64,000 nucleotides of DNA from JAICKM01 sp050998805 (GTDB taxonomy: Bacteria > Chloroflexota > Chloroflexia > QHBQ01 > JAICKM01), in the NCBI GenBank assembly GCA_050998805.1, contig JBPCPV010000031.1, positions 62,001 to 126,000 of the forward strand, written 5' to 3'. The position numbers and the translations under genes were made by a program. Positions 8,894 through 16,410 of this stretch are shown one piece after another. Below the pieces are notes generated by a model. The model made no database searches. It had not been told where the DNA came from and saw nothing but the letters and a program-made list of their open reading frames with translations. Every line of letters starts with the position of its first letter. Position 1 is the first letter of the stretch.

Positions 8894-9652
8894 ATGGATG
8901 GAGCAGTCAGCGTGGCGCAAATGCCGGCGGCCGGGGGCTACGGCCTCACCCGCAGCTACAGGCGCCGCCCAGATGTCGAGGCCGAGATCGTGGCCCTGCC
9001 CGCCGACCCGTCCAGCCTGCTGCGGGCGCTGCGGAACGCGAAGGCATATGAGACGCTGGTACATGGCATACGGCGGCTGTGCGCCGACGGCCGCAACCAC
9101 GACGCCGAGGTCGTTGCCGACCGACTGATCGACCGGGCGACGCCCCTGATAGCGCGTGTCGCCAAGAGCATTTCGGTTTCTGCCGACGAGAGGGAAGACG
9201 TGATCCAGGAAGCGACGATCCGGATGTGGAAGGAAGTTGGCGATGCATCTCCTCAGCACGAGTTCTGGGAGGTCCACTTCGAGCGCATGGTACGTCTAGC
9301 GTGCAAGGACGCCGCAGATCCCCTTTACCGGGCGCGCAAGCACGAGCGGCCTTTCATGCGGGGCACGAGCACGGAGGGCGACACCTGGGACGAGGAGGAG
9401 ACGCTGGCCGACCCCCAGGCGCTCGAACCCGCGCTCCTGGTGCCGGAGGCGCTGGCGCAACTCGGAGGCAACGAGCGGAGGGCCATGTACCTCAAGACAT
9501 TAGGCTACAAAGAGCGTAGTAAAGATTCAGCGGAGCCGACCATCAGCAGCATCTTGCGCGTGAGCGACCGCACGGTACGCAACTACTTGCGTGCCGGCGA
9601 GGCAGCTCTGCGCGACTGGCTCGATGACGAGCGATCAGAAAGCGAACGGTGA
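8894..9652 (+). CDS. Sigma-70/ECF-like transcription factor
   Basis: The C-terminal two thirds look like a divergent ECF-type sigma factor. A region-2-like helix (DEREDVIQEATIRMWKEV) lies near the middle, and a region-4-like helix-turn-helix (TISSILRVSDRTVRNYL) near the end. The start is uncertain. ATG 8894 and GTG 8882 (with GGGGAG about 14 bases upstream) are both possible. The frame is open back to 8750, but the -10 at 8783-8788 excludes that start. The TGA stop overlaps the GTG of the next gene, so the two are coupled. It is probably the regulator of this three-gene operon. Whether it binds RNA polymerase core cannot be judged from sequence alone. Confidence 0.65.
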   Translation: MDGAVSVAQMPAAGGYGLTRSYRRRPDVEAEIVALPADPSSLLRALRNAKAYETLVHGIRRLCADGRNHDAEVVADRLIDRATPLIARVAKSISVSADEREDVIQEATIRMWKEVGDASPQHEFWEVHFERMVRLACKDAADPLYRARKHERPFMRGTSTEGDTWDEEETLADPQALEPALLVPEALAQLGGNERRAMYLKTLGYKERSKDSAEPTISSILRVSDRTVRNYLRAGEAALRDWLDDERSESER

Positions 9653-10248
9653 GAGTTATGAACCAATATGAGGAAACCGATATGCAAGCGATACAGATTG
9701 AGTTTTTGGGCGCGATGGAGCGCGGCGAACACCCCGACGGCTGGCTGAGGCGTTACCCTCAGTACGCGGCGTCTCTGATTGACCTCGCGCAGGCTTACGC
9801 GGTCGAAGCGGCCGCGCCGCCGCCCGATGCTGCCGAGATAGCCGCAGTCGCCGCGATTGCGCGACGGACACTTGCCGCGAGCAGCCTGGCCGCGCCGCTC
9901 GGCCTCGGCGAACGCGCCGCCCGTGCGGGCACCAGCTTGCGTGAGCTGGCAGCGCGCGTCGGCCTGAGCAGCGATGTCATCTTCAAGATCGACCGCCGCA
10001 TCGTCCGTCCTGAGACGGTGCCGGCTGCGTTGCTCCGCGAACTCGCCTCCGCGCTCGGCTGCACGGCAATCGCGCTGCGGGCGGGCCTGCTCGGCGGTCC
10101 CGCGACGGCGGGAGCGATGTACCACGCCGCCCAGCCACCCAAGCCCCGCCAACAGTCCTTCGCCGAGGCCATCGCGGCCAGCGCCGATCTCTCGCCGGAG
10201 GCCCGCGCCCGCTGGCTAGCCGCCGCCGCCGCCCCCGACGAGGGCTGA
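9649..10248 (+). CDS. HTH (Xre-like) domain protein
   Basis: The product has about 199 residues. The N-terminal 50 residues (FLGAMERGEHPDGWLRRYPQ) match a short helical segment seen in several bacterial regulators next to sigma factors. The central part (TSLRELAARVGLSSDVIFKI) is a Cro/C1-like helix-turn-helix, followed by a helical tail. The GTG start overlaps the previous stop in a GTGA; ATG 9658 is an alternative. The next gene begins five bases after its stop and opens with an ImmA/IrrE peptidase domain. Such peptidases commonly cleave Xre-type repressors, so this protein is a natural candidate substrate. That is inference from gene order. Confidence 0.7.
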   Translation: MRVMNQYEETDMQAIQIEFLGAMERGEHPDGWLRRYPQYAASLIDLAQAYAVEAAAPPPDAAEIAAVAAIARRTLAASSLAAPLGLGERAARAGTSLRELAARVGLSSDVIFKIDRRIVRPETVPAALLRELASALGCTAIALRAGLLGGPATAGAMYHAAQPPKPRQQSFAEAIAASADLSPEARARWLAAAAAPDEG

Positions 10249-10252
10249 CCCC

Positions 10253-13200
10253 ATGCCCCCCTCCGCCCGTTGGGAAACGATCCGACGCCTTGCCGCAGAC
10301 GAGTGGTCAGTGGTCAGTGGTCAGTGGTCAGCTGAGATTCTTCGCTGCGCTCAGAATGACAGAGGGGCCGCAATCCGCAATCGGCTTCGGGCACAGGGCC
10401 TGGAGGTGTTTGCTTTGCCGAGCAATGACCCGATGCTCGGTGGGGCACGGGCAGTGTTCGACCGCGAGTTCGTGGCCTACGATGCGGGGCTGCCGACGCA
10501 GGTCGCCGCATTCAGCCTGGCCCACGAACTCGGCCACACCCTGCTTCACGGCGGGCATGGCGGCTGCTCGGCAACCGACATTGACGAAGCCGGCGTGGTC
10601 GCCTTTCTGGCCCCGGTGCCCGGCGGCGTCGAGAGCTACAGCCCCCGGCAGCAGCGCGAGCGCGAAGCCAACGCTTTCGCCGCAGCCTTCCTCATGCCGC
10701 CCGACGAGATCCTCGCCGCCTTCGCGCACGGCCAGACTTACGCCGACCTCGCCGCCCACTACGGCGTCTCGGAATCCGCCATGCTGAATACGTTGGCGGC
10801 GGTCAGTGGTCAGTGGTCGGTGGTCAGTGGTCAGCGGCAAGAAGAATCCGCAACTCAAAACTCAAAACCTTGGGCTGGTAGCCTCAAAACTCAAAACTTC
10901 GCCCTAGATGCGTCGCAGCAGGCGGCGGCCACCGTCGCGGAGGGGCCGGTGCTGATCGATGCAGGGCCGGGGACGGGCAAGACGCGGACCCTGATCGAGC
11001 GGGTGCTCTTCCTGCTGCGCGAGGGGACGCCGCCTGAGGAGATTCTGGCATTGACCTTCTCGAACCGAGCCGCGAATGAGATGCGGGAGCGGCTCCGCCT
11101 GGCCGCGCCGGACGCTGCGGACACGCTCACCGTCGGCACCTTCCACGCCTTCTGCCTCGGCTTTTTGCAGGAACATGCCGCCGAAGTCGGGCTGCCGCTC
11201 GGCGTGACGCTCATAGACGACGTGCAGGCCGCCGCTTGGCTCGAACTCCGCCTCGGCGAGATGGGCCTGGAGCATTACGCCAGCCTCTGGGAGCCGGCCC
11301 GCTATCTGCCCGATATGCTCGGCGCGATCAGCCGCGCGCGCGACGAGCTGGTGGATGCGGCCGCCTACGCCGAACTGGCGAAGCGGGCTGCGGAGGCGGC
11401 GGCCCCCAACGATGAGAAGGCGCAGACGAATGCGGCGCGCTGGGCTGAGGTGGCGCGGGTCTATGGAGTTTACGAGCGGCTGCTCGAGGAGAAGGGCGCG
11501 CTCGACTTCGGCGGCCTCCTCCTGCGGACGGTCGAACTCCTGCGGGCGCAGCCCGATCTGCTCGAGCAGCTCTCCGGGCGTTACAGGCATATCCTAGTGG
11601 ACGAGTATCAGGACATGAACCGTGCCAGCGGCGTGCTGCTCGGCCTGCTGGCCGGCGACGGGCGCGGCCTCTGGGTCGTCGGCGATCTCCGCCAGGCGAT
11701 CTACCGCTTCCGGGGGGCATCACCGGCCAACCTCACGCAGTTTGAGCACGATTTTCCGGGCGGGCGGCGCATGAGGCTCGGCGTGAACTACCGCTCCGAC
11801 CCGGCGATTGTCGGACTGTTTTCGACGCTCGGCGAGGACATGCCCATGCCGGGCACGCCCAAGGCGGCGTGGGAGACGCAACGCCCGCCCCAGCCCGGCC
11901 CGCGCATCTGGCTGGCCGAGGCCGGCGACGCCGCGAGCGAGGCGGCGGGCATCCTGGCCGAGATCCGCCGCCGTGCGAAGGCGGGGCGACCACTGAACGA
12001 GCAGGCGGTCCTCTGCCGGACCCATGGCCAGGCCACGCTCATCGCCCGCGCGTTAGAGGCCGCCGACCTGCCGACCCTCTACATCGGCAACATCTTCGAG
12101 CGCGACGAGGTACGCGACCTGCTTGCGCTGGTCTCGCTGGCCGCAGAAGCCGACGGGCGTGGGCTGCTGCGCGCCGTGGGCTTCACCCGCCACGCCGCTG
12201 ACCGCAGCGACTGCGCCCGGCTAGTGAGGTATGCGCGCGATGCCGATGTGCCCTTCCCTCGTGCGCTTGGGCTGGCGGGAGAAGCCGGGCTGCCTGCCGA
12301 GATGGTCGCGGCCTGCGGCGAACTCGCAGCGGCGATTGATGCCGCTGGGCCGCACCGCGCGGCGTGGGACTTCCTCGCACGCTTCATGTTCGGCCCGTTG
12401 TCTCCGGTGCGCCGGTTATCGGCGGAGAGCACTGCGGGCGCAGCCGGGAAGCTGGCAGCGATGGGCAGCCTGCTGACCCTGGCCCGCAGCTTCGACGAGA
12501 TCGAGGGGGCGAAGCAGCCGGATGAGGCCGAGCGTTCTCCCCTACGCGGCTTCCTGGCGCATGTCCGGCGGCTCTACGCGGCGAAGGAAGCGCCGGGCCG
12601 CACCCCGACAGAGGTCGCGCCCGACGCGGTGCGCGTGATGACGGTCCACGCAAGCAAGGGGCTGGAGTTCCCGGTCGTATACCTGCCTGGGCTGGCCGCG
12701 GGCCGCTTCCCCTTCCGCGAGATGTGGGAGGCGTGCCCCCCGCCTCCGAGGCTTGTGCAGGGCGCTGCGGACGAAGAAGGCGACCACCTGCTCGAGGAGA
12801 GCTGTCTCTTCTTTGTCGCCCTCAGCCGCGCCCGCGACGAACTCGTACTCAGCCGTGCGGCGCGCTACGGCAAGCAGGCCGCGAAGCCATCGCCCCTGCT
12901 CGACAACCTCGCTCCCTATTTCGAGCGGGTGCCGCCGGAGCGCCTGCACTGGCCGTCAGCAGATGCCGAGATGGTGACCGAGCCGGAGACCGCGCCCGGC
13001 GACGCCGGGGATGAAGCCCTGACGGTCGAAGACCTGGAGCAATATCTGCGCTGCCCGCGCCAGTACGAGTACAGCCGCGTCCTACGCTTGGCGGAGGGCG
13101 AGGCAACCGGCTACTTGCGCTTCTACCGCGTAGTCAAGGGCCTCGTAGGGAAGCTGCGGGACGCCCATGCCAAACATGCGCTCCCCGACGAGGCAGGGGC

Positions 13201-13720
13201 GCTGGAGATGCTGGCGACCGAATGGGAGGCAGGAGGTCCACTGGGGCATACCCACGAGGCTCTCTACGCGAAGGAAGCCCGCCACTTGGTCACCCTAACG
13301 CGGCAAAGACTGGCGGCAGCCCCCCCGGAGCCGGAGGCACAGGACGAGTTCCAGGTGCCGCTCGGCGGTGCCCACGTTAGGCTCAGGCTCGACCGTGCCG
13401 AGGCACAGGCGGACGGCGGGGTGCGGCTGGTGCGCCAGCGCATCGGCAAGCTGAACGACGAAGACCGCAAGTCGCCTCGGCTCGCGCTGGCCCGGGTCGC
13501 CGCCCGCGCGGAGTTCGGCCCCGATGTGCCGCTGACGGTCGCCGTCGAGTCGCTGGAGACCGGCGAGACTATGGAAGTACCCGACAGCCGCTACGAAGCC
13601 GCCCGCGTTGCCAAGCTCGGAGCCGCAGTAGCAGGCATCCGGGCCGCCCGCTTCCCACCGGCACCCGCCGAGGCCGACGGCTGCCTCCGTTGCCCGTTCT
13701 GGATCATCTGCCCGGCGTAG
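10253..13720 (+). CDS. ImmA/IrrE metallopeptidase fused to UvrD/Rep helicase with decayed PD-(D/E)XK domain
   Basis: The product has 1155 residues. Residues 60-180 form an ImmA/IrrE peptidase: HELGH supplies the zinc-binding HExxH and QREREANAFAAAFLMP the third ligand. A superfamily 1 helicase follows from about 220, with DAGPGTGKTRT (motif I), ILVDEYQDMN (II), GDLRQAIYRFRGA (III), NYRSDPAIV (IV), VMTVHASKGLEFPVV (V) and FFVALSRARDEL (VI). The C-terminus (about 920-1155) looks like the AddB/RecB-type nuclease with a cysteine cluster (CPRQYEY early, CLRCPFWIICPA at the end). However, the expected D-Y-K-T-G core appears as R-Q-R-I-G, so nuclease activity is doubtful. Heptanucleotide repeats occur in frame near the N-terminus and at the peptidase-helicase joint. 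Confidence 0.9.
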   Translation: MPPSARWETIRRLAADEWSVVSGQWSAEILRCAQNDRGAAIRNRLRAQGLEVFALPSNDPMLGGARAVFDREFVAYDAGLPTQVAAFSLAHELGHTLLHGGHGGCSATDIDEAGVVAFLAPVPGGVESYSPRQQREREANAFAAAFLMPPDEILAAFAHGQTYADLAAHYGVSESAMLNTLAAVSGQWSVVSGQRQEESATQNSKPWAGSLKTQNFALDASQQAAATVAEGPVLIDAGPGTGKTRTLIERVLFLLREGTPPEEILALTFSNRAANEMRERLRLAAPDAADTLTVGTFHAFCLGFLQEHAAEVGLPLGVTLIDDVQAAAWLELRLGEMGLEHYASLWEPARYLPDMLGAISRARDELVDAAAYAELAKRAAEAAAPNDEKAQTNAARWAEVARVYGVYERLLEEKGALDFGGLLLRTVELLRAQPDLLEQLSGRYRHILVDEYQDMNRASGVLLGLLAGDGRGLWVVGDLRQAIYRFRGASPANLTQFEHDFPGGRRMRLGVNYRSDPAIVGLFSTLGEDMPMPGTPKAAWETQRPPQPGPRIWLAEAGDAASEAAGILAEIRRRAKAGRPLNEQAVLCRTHGQATLIARALEAADLPTLYIGNIFERDEVRDLLALVSLAAEADGRGLLRAVGFTRHAADRSDCARLVRYARDADVPFPRALGLAGEAGLPAEMVAACGELAAAIDAAGPHRAAWDFLARFMFGPLSPVRRLSAESTAGAAGKLAAMGSLLTLARSFDEIEGAKQPDEAERSPLRGFLAHVRRLYAAKEAPGRTPTEVAPDAVRVMTVHASKGLEFPVVYLPGLAAGRFPFREMWEACPPPPRLVQGAADEEGDHLLEESCLFFVALSRARDELVLSRAARYGKQAAKPSPLLDNLAPYFERVPPERLHWPSADAEMVTEPETAPGDAGDEALTVEDLEQYLRCPRQYEYSRVLRLAEGEATGYLRFYRVVKGLVGKLRDAHAKHALPDEAGALEMLATEWEAGGPLGHTHEALYAKEARHLVTLTRQRLAAAPPEPEAQDEFQVPLGGAHVRLRLDRAEAQADGGVRLVRQRIGKLNDEDRKSPRLALARVAARAEFGPDVPLTVAVESLETGETMEVPDSRYEAARVAKLGAAVAGIRAARFPPAPAEADGCLRCPFWIICPA
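10302..10331. repeat. Heptanucleotide tandem repeat, unit AGTGGTC, in coding sequence
   Basis: Four exact 7-bp units plus two bases lie in frame near the N-terminus of the peptidase-helicase gene and are translated as WSVVSGQWS. It is followed directly by a 34-bp dispersed repeat and a second short heptamer repeat. Confidence 0.9.
10334..10367. repeat. Dispersed 34-bp repeat, copy 1
   Basis: This 34-bp element begins GAGATTCTTCGC and holds the core TCAGAATGAC. It matches the copy at 56997-57030 in 30 of 34 positions. ATTCT and AGAAT form an inverted pair. Here it lies within the coding frame. Confidence 0.8.
10369..10382. repeat. Heptanucleotide tandem repeat, unit CGCAATC
   Basis: Two exact 7-bp units follow the dispersed repeat, still inside the coding frame. 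The same unit recurs at 34638-34679. Confidence 0.7.
10801..10834. repeat. Heptanucleotide tandem repeat, unit GGTCAGT, at the peptidase-helicase joint
   Basis: Nearly five 7-bp units, one with a single change (GGTCGGT), encode VSGQWSVVSGQ. The array starts right after the last ImmA/IrrE-like residues, so it forms the first half of the interdomain linker. Confidence 0.9.
10852..10897. repeat. Heptanucleotide tandem repeats, unit AACTCAA, two short blocks
   Basis: Blocks at 10852-10868 and 10883-10897 each hold two or more 7-bp units, separated by CTTGGGCTGGTAGC. They encode the second half of the linker, ending just before the helicase N-terminus. The same unit on the other strand occurs at 60264-60284. 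Confidence 0.85.
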
Positions 13721-13737
13721 CGCGTAGTTCTGCCTAC

Positions 13738-13766
13738 TTGCAAAATGTCGCGTTTTCTGCTATAAC
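13738..13766 (+). promoter_or_regulatory. greA promoter
   Basis: TTGCAA (13738-13743) and TATAAC (13761-13766) are separated by exactly 17 bases, a near-consensus sigma-70 promoter. The start near 13773 gives a leader of about 140 bases before greA. Confidence 0.75.
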
Positions 13767-13787
13767 ATCCATATGCTTCATGCGTGA

Positions 13788-13851
13788 GCCGCCCTCAGAC
13801 GGCGGCCCCGGAACAGCTTGTGGACCCCCCGCCAGGCGCGGGGGCATTTAT
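13788..13851 (+). promoter_or_regulatory. Two hairpins in the greA leader, possible attenuator
   Basis: Hairpin A pairs GCCGCC 13788-13793 with GGCGGC 13801-13806. Hairpin B pairs CCCCCGC 13826-13832 with GCGGGGG 13838-13844 around a 5-base loop and is followed by CATTTATTTA. Hairpin B resembles an intrinsic terminator lying upstream of the start codon, so part of the transcripts may end here. Confidence 0.5.
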
Positions 13852-13915
13852 TTAGACGCCGCGCAATGGGAGCCGACGGCACCTCCTGTTGCGGCGCGAG
13901 GAAGAGAGCATCACT

Positions 13916-14383
13916 ATGACCGAACAGATCATCTACCTGACGCCGGAAGGCAAGGCCGAACTCGAAGGAAAACTCGACCATCTGAAGACGAAGCGCCGGC
14001 GCGAAGTCGCTGAACGCATCAGGGGGGCGAAAGACGACGGAGACATCAGCGAGAGTGGAGAGTATGAGGACGCCAAGCGCGAGCAGGCGTTCCTCGAAGG
14101 CGAGATCCGCAGCATCGAGCAGACACTGCGCTTTGGCCGCGTGATCGAGAACGTCGGCGCCACCGAAACCGTCGGCGTGGGTCGCACCGTCACGGTCCGC
14201 GGCGCGGATGGCGCGGAGGAGAGTTGGCGGATTGTCAGCCCCGCCGAAGCCCACCCCCGCCAGCACAAGATTTCGACCGCCTCACCAATCGGCTCTGCTC
14301 TGATCGGCCGCAAAGTCGGCGACACAGTGCCCGTCGACACCCTGGCAGGCCACATGGAGTACAAAATACTCAGGGTGGAGTAG
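13916..14383 (+). CDS. greA: Transcription elongation factor GreA
   Basis: GreA enters the RNA polymerase secondary channel and stimulates transcript cleavage in backtracked complexes. The 155-residue length is typical. The N-terminal coiled coil (about 1-75) includes GDISESGEYEDAKREQ, whose tip acidic residues correspond to the catalytic Asp and Glu of the family. The C-terminal FKBP-like domain ends HMEYKILRVE. The ATG at 13916 is preceded by GAGGAAGAGAGC, a good ribosome binding site; the frame is open slightly further upstream. It is transcribed from its own promoter through a long structured leader and is convergent with rarA. Confidence 0.96.
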   Translation: MTEQIIYLTPEGKAELEGKLDHLKTKRRREVAERIRGAKDDGDISESGEYEDAKREQAFLEGEIRSIEQTLRFGRVIENVGATETVGVGRTVTVRGADGAEESWRIVSPAEAHPRQHKISTASPIGSALIGRKVGDTVPVDTLAGHMEYKILRVE

Positions 14384-14456
14384 GCGGGCAAGTGACTGTG
14401 GCTTCCAATGAGTTGAGCGAGATAGTCAGGCGTGAGGATGACGAGCTCGGGTACTG

Positions 14457-15791
14457 CTAGCTCTTCTTCTCCCCCCGCTCCCGCCGCGCCTTTATCCTCT
14501 CGCCCAGCTCGCGCTCATAGCCCCGACCCGTCGGCGTGTAGTAGACGCGGCCTCGCAGCGATTCGGGGAGGTGCTCCTGCTCCACCAGCGCGTCTTCGTA
14601 GTCGTGGGCGTATTTGTAGCCCTTGCCGTAGCCGAGGCCGGCCATGAGGCCCGTGGGCGCGTTGCGGAGGTGCAGGGGCACCGGGTCGTTGCGGGTCGTA
14701 GCCACGTCGGCCTGTACCGCGGCGAACGCTGCGTAGACCGCGTTGCTCTTGGGGGCAAGCGCCAGATAGGCGGCGAGTTCGGCGAGCGCCAGGGTGCCTT
14801 CGGGCACCCCCATGAAGTGGACCGCCGCCTGCGCGGCCATAGCCAGGGGCAGCGCCTGCGGATCGGCGAGTCCGATGTCTTCGACCGCCATGCGGATAAG
14901 CCTGCGCGCCAGGTAGAGCTGGTCTTCTCCGGCCTCGACCATCCGGCCAAGCCAGTAGAGCGTGCCGTCGGGGTCCGAGTCGCGGACAGATTTATGTAAC
15001 GCTGAGATCAGGTCGTAATGCTGCTCGCCGCCCTTGTCGTATTGGAGGGCGCGCCTCTGCACCGCGTCCTCTACCGCCGGCAGGTCGAGCAGCAGGCGTC
15101 CGTCGGGGCCGGGTTCGAGGCCGGCGGCGGCGAGTTCGAGCGTATTCAGCAGCACGCGGGCGTCGCCGCTGCTGAGGGCGAGCAGGTGGGCGCGGGCCTC
15201 CGGCGTGAGACCTATCTGTTGCTCTCCGAGGCCGCGTTTCGCGTCAGTGAGGGCGCGGTCGAGCAGGGAGTCGAGGTCGGCATCGGAGAGCGGGAGCAGT
15301 TGCACGACACGCGCCCGCGAGAGCAGCGCGCTGTTGACCTCGAACGACGGGTTCTCCGTCGTCGCACCGATCAGCGTCACGGTGCCGTCTTCGACGTATG
15401 GCAGGATTGCGTCCTGCTGCGACTTCGAGAAGCGGTGGATTTCGTCAATGAACAGGATCGTCCGGCCGCCGCCGAGCCGCTTGCGCTCCTGGGCCTCCCT
15501 CACGATCTTGCGTAGATCGGCGACGCCCGCAGCGACCGCGCTCACCGCCGCGAAGTGGGCCTTCGTGGTCGTGGCGATCACGCGGGCGAGTGTCGTCTTG
15601 CCGCTGCCCGGTGGCCCCCAGAGGATCAGCGACCCTGCGCGGTCGGCCTCGATGCCCCGGCGGAGCGCGCGGCCGGGGGCCAGCAGATGGCCTTGCCCGA
15701 CGATCTCATCGAGCGTGCGCGGGCGCATCCGCGTGGCGAGCGGGGCATCGCGGTCCACGCGGTCACGGTTGGCATACTCGAAGAGGTCCAC
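14457..15791 (-). CDS. rarA: Replication-associated recombination protein A (MgsA/RarA, WRNIP1-type AAA ATPase)
   Basis: RarA is a clamp-loader-like AAA+ ATPase that acts at stalled replication forks. The 444-residue product has Walker A GPPGSGKTT (near residue 60), Walker B FIDEIHRFSKSQQD and sensor 1 LIGATTENPSFE. After the AAA module come the helical C-terminal regions with DLISALHKSVRDSDPD and the conserved ending GRGYERELGERI. The start is a GTG at 15791, nine bases after the stop of the upstream zinc-ribbon gene, so it is probably the distal gene of the leftward operon. Confidence 0.95.
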   Translation of the reverse strand: MDLFEYANRDRVDRDAPLATRMRPRTLDEIVGQGHLLAPGRALRRGIEADRAGSLILWGPPGSGKTTLARVIATTTKAHFAAVSAVAAGVADLRKIVREAQERKRLGGGRTILFIDEIHRFSKSQQDAILPYVEDGTVTLIGATTENPSFEVNSALLSRARVVQLLPLSDADLDSLLDRALTDAKRGLGEQQIGLTPEARAHLLALSSGDARVLLNTLELAAAGLEPGPDGRLLLDLPAVEDAVQRRALQYDKGGEQHYDLISALHKSVRDSDPDGTLYWLGRMVEAGEDQLYLARRLIRMAVEDIGLADPQALPLAMAAQAAVHFMGVPEGTLALAELAAYLALAPKSNAVYAAFAAVQADVATTRNDPVPLHLRNAPTGLMAGLGYGKGYKYAHDYEDALVEQEHLPESLRGRVYYTPTGRGYERELGERIKARRERGEKKS

Positions 15792-15800
15792 AGCGGCAGG

Positions 15801-16394
15801 CTACTGGGGCGGCGGGAGCGGGCGGCCCTGGTAGAACATCGTCTGCTTGCGGCGCTCGTAGTTGTAGTTCTCTTCGCGCGCCTGCTTGAGGATCAGGTCG
15901 CGCACCTCCTGCGGGTTTTCGATGTCGTCCAACCGCACCTCGTTGACGCCCTCCGTCCAGTCGTCATGCTCGACATGCACGACCAGATCGCCGACGTGCC
16001 GGGCCTTGTCCATCAGCTTCTGCTCGACGGTGACGGTCCGCACAGCCCACAACGGCACGCTGTTTTCGACGCTGCCGAGCCTCCCGTGCGAGTAGAACAG
16101 GCTGCGGGTGGTCAGCCGGTAGTGGTTCGGCGAGAGACCGCCGCCCGTCGCGAGGTCAATGCTCTTGCCGGTCCAGATGTCTTGTTCTTCACTGAGCCAG
16201 TGCTGATCGCCCTGCCCGGCAGCAGGCCCTGGAGCTACAGGCGCGGCGTAGGATACCGGCGCGCCACCCGCCGGAATCGGTGCCGGGGTCTGGCCTGTCG
16301 GAACCGCGCCGGGCACCAGCGGCGTGCCGCACTGGGCGCAGAACTGGGGGTTGCCTTCATATTTCCAGCCACAGGTGGTGCAGAATCCAGCCAT
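15801..16394 (-). CDS. Zinc-ribbon protein with PH-like domain
   Basis: The 197-residue product begins with a zinc ribbon of two Cys pairs (CTTCGW and CAQCGTPL). A Pro/Ala/Gly-rich linker of about 45 residues follows, and then a beta-rich domain (about 75-165: NHYRLTTRSLFYSHGRLG, SVPLWAVRTVTVEQKLM) resembling bacterial PH domains of the YdbT type. The Asp/Asn-rich helix near the end is followed by a proline-rich tail. Its role is not known. It lies between fadD and rarA, with 16 bases to fadD, and is probably co-transcribed with them. Confidence 0.75.
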   Translation of the reverse strand: MAGFCTTCGWKYEGNPQFCAQCGTPLVPGAVPTGQTPAPIPAGGAPVSYAAPVAPGPAAGQGDQHWLSEEQDIWTGKSIDLATGGGLSPNHYRLTTRSLFYSHGRLGSVENSVPLWAVRTVTVEQKLMDKARHVGDLVVHVEHDDWTEGVNEVRLDDIENPQEVRDLILKQAREENYNYERRKQTMFYQGRPLPPPQ

Positions 16395-16410
16395 TGTCTT
16401 CTCTCCCTCA

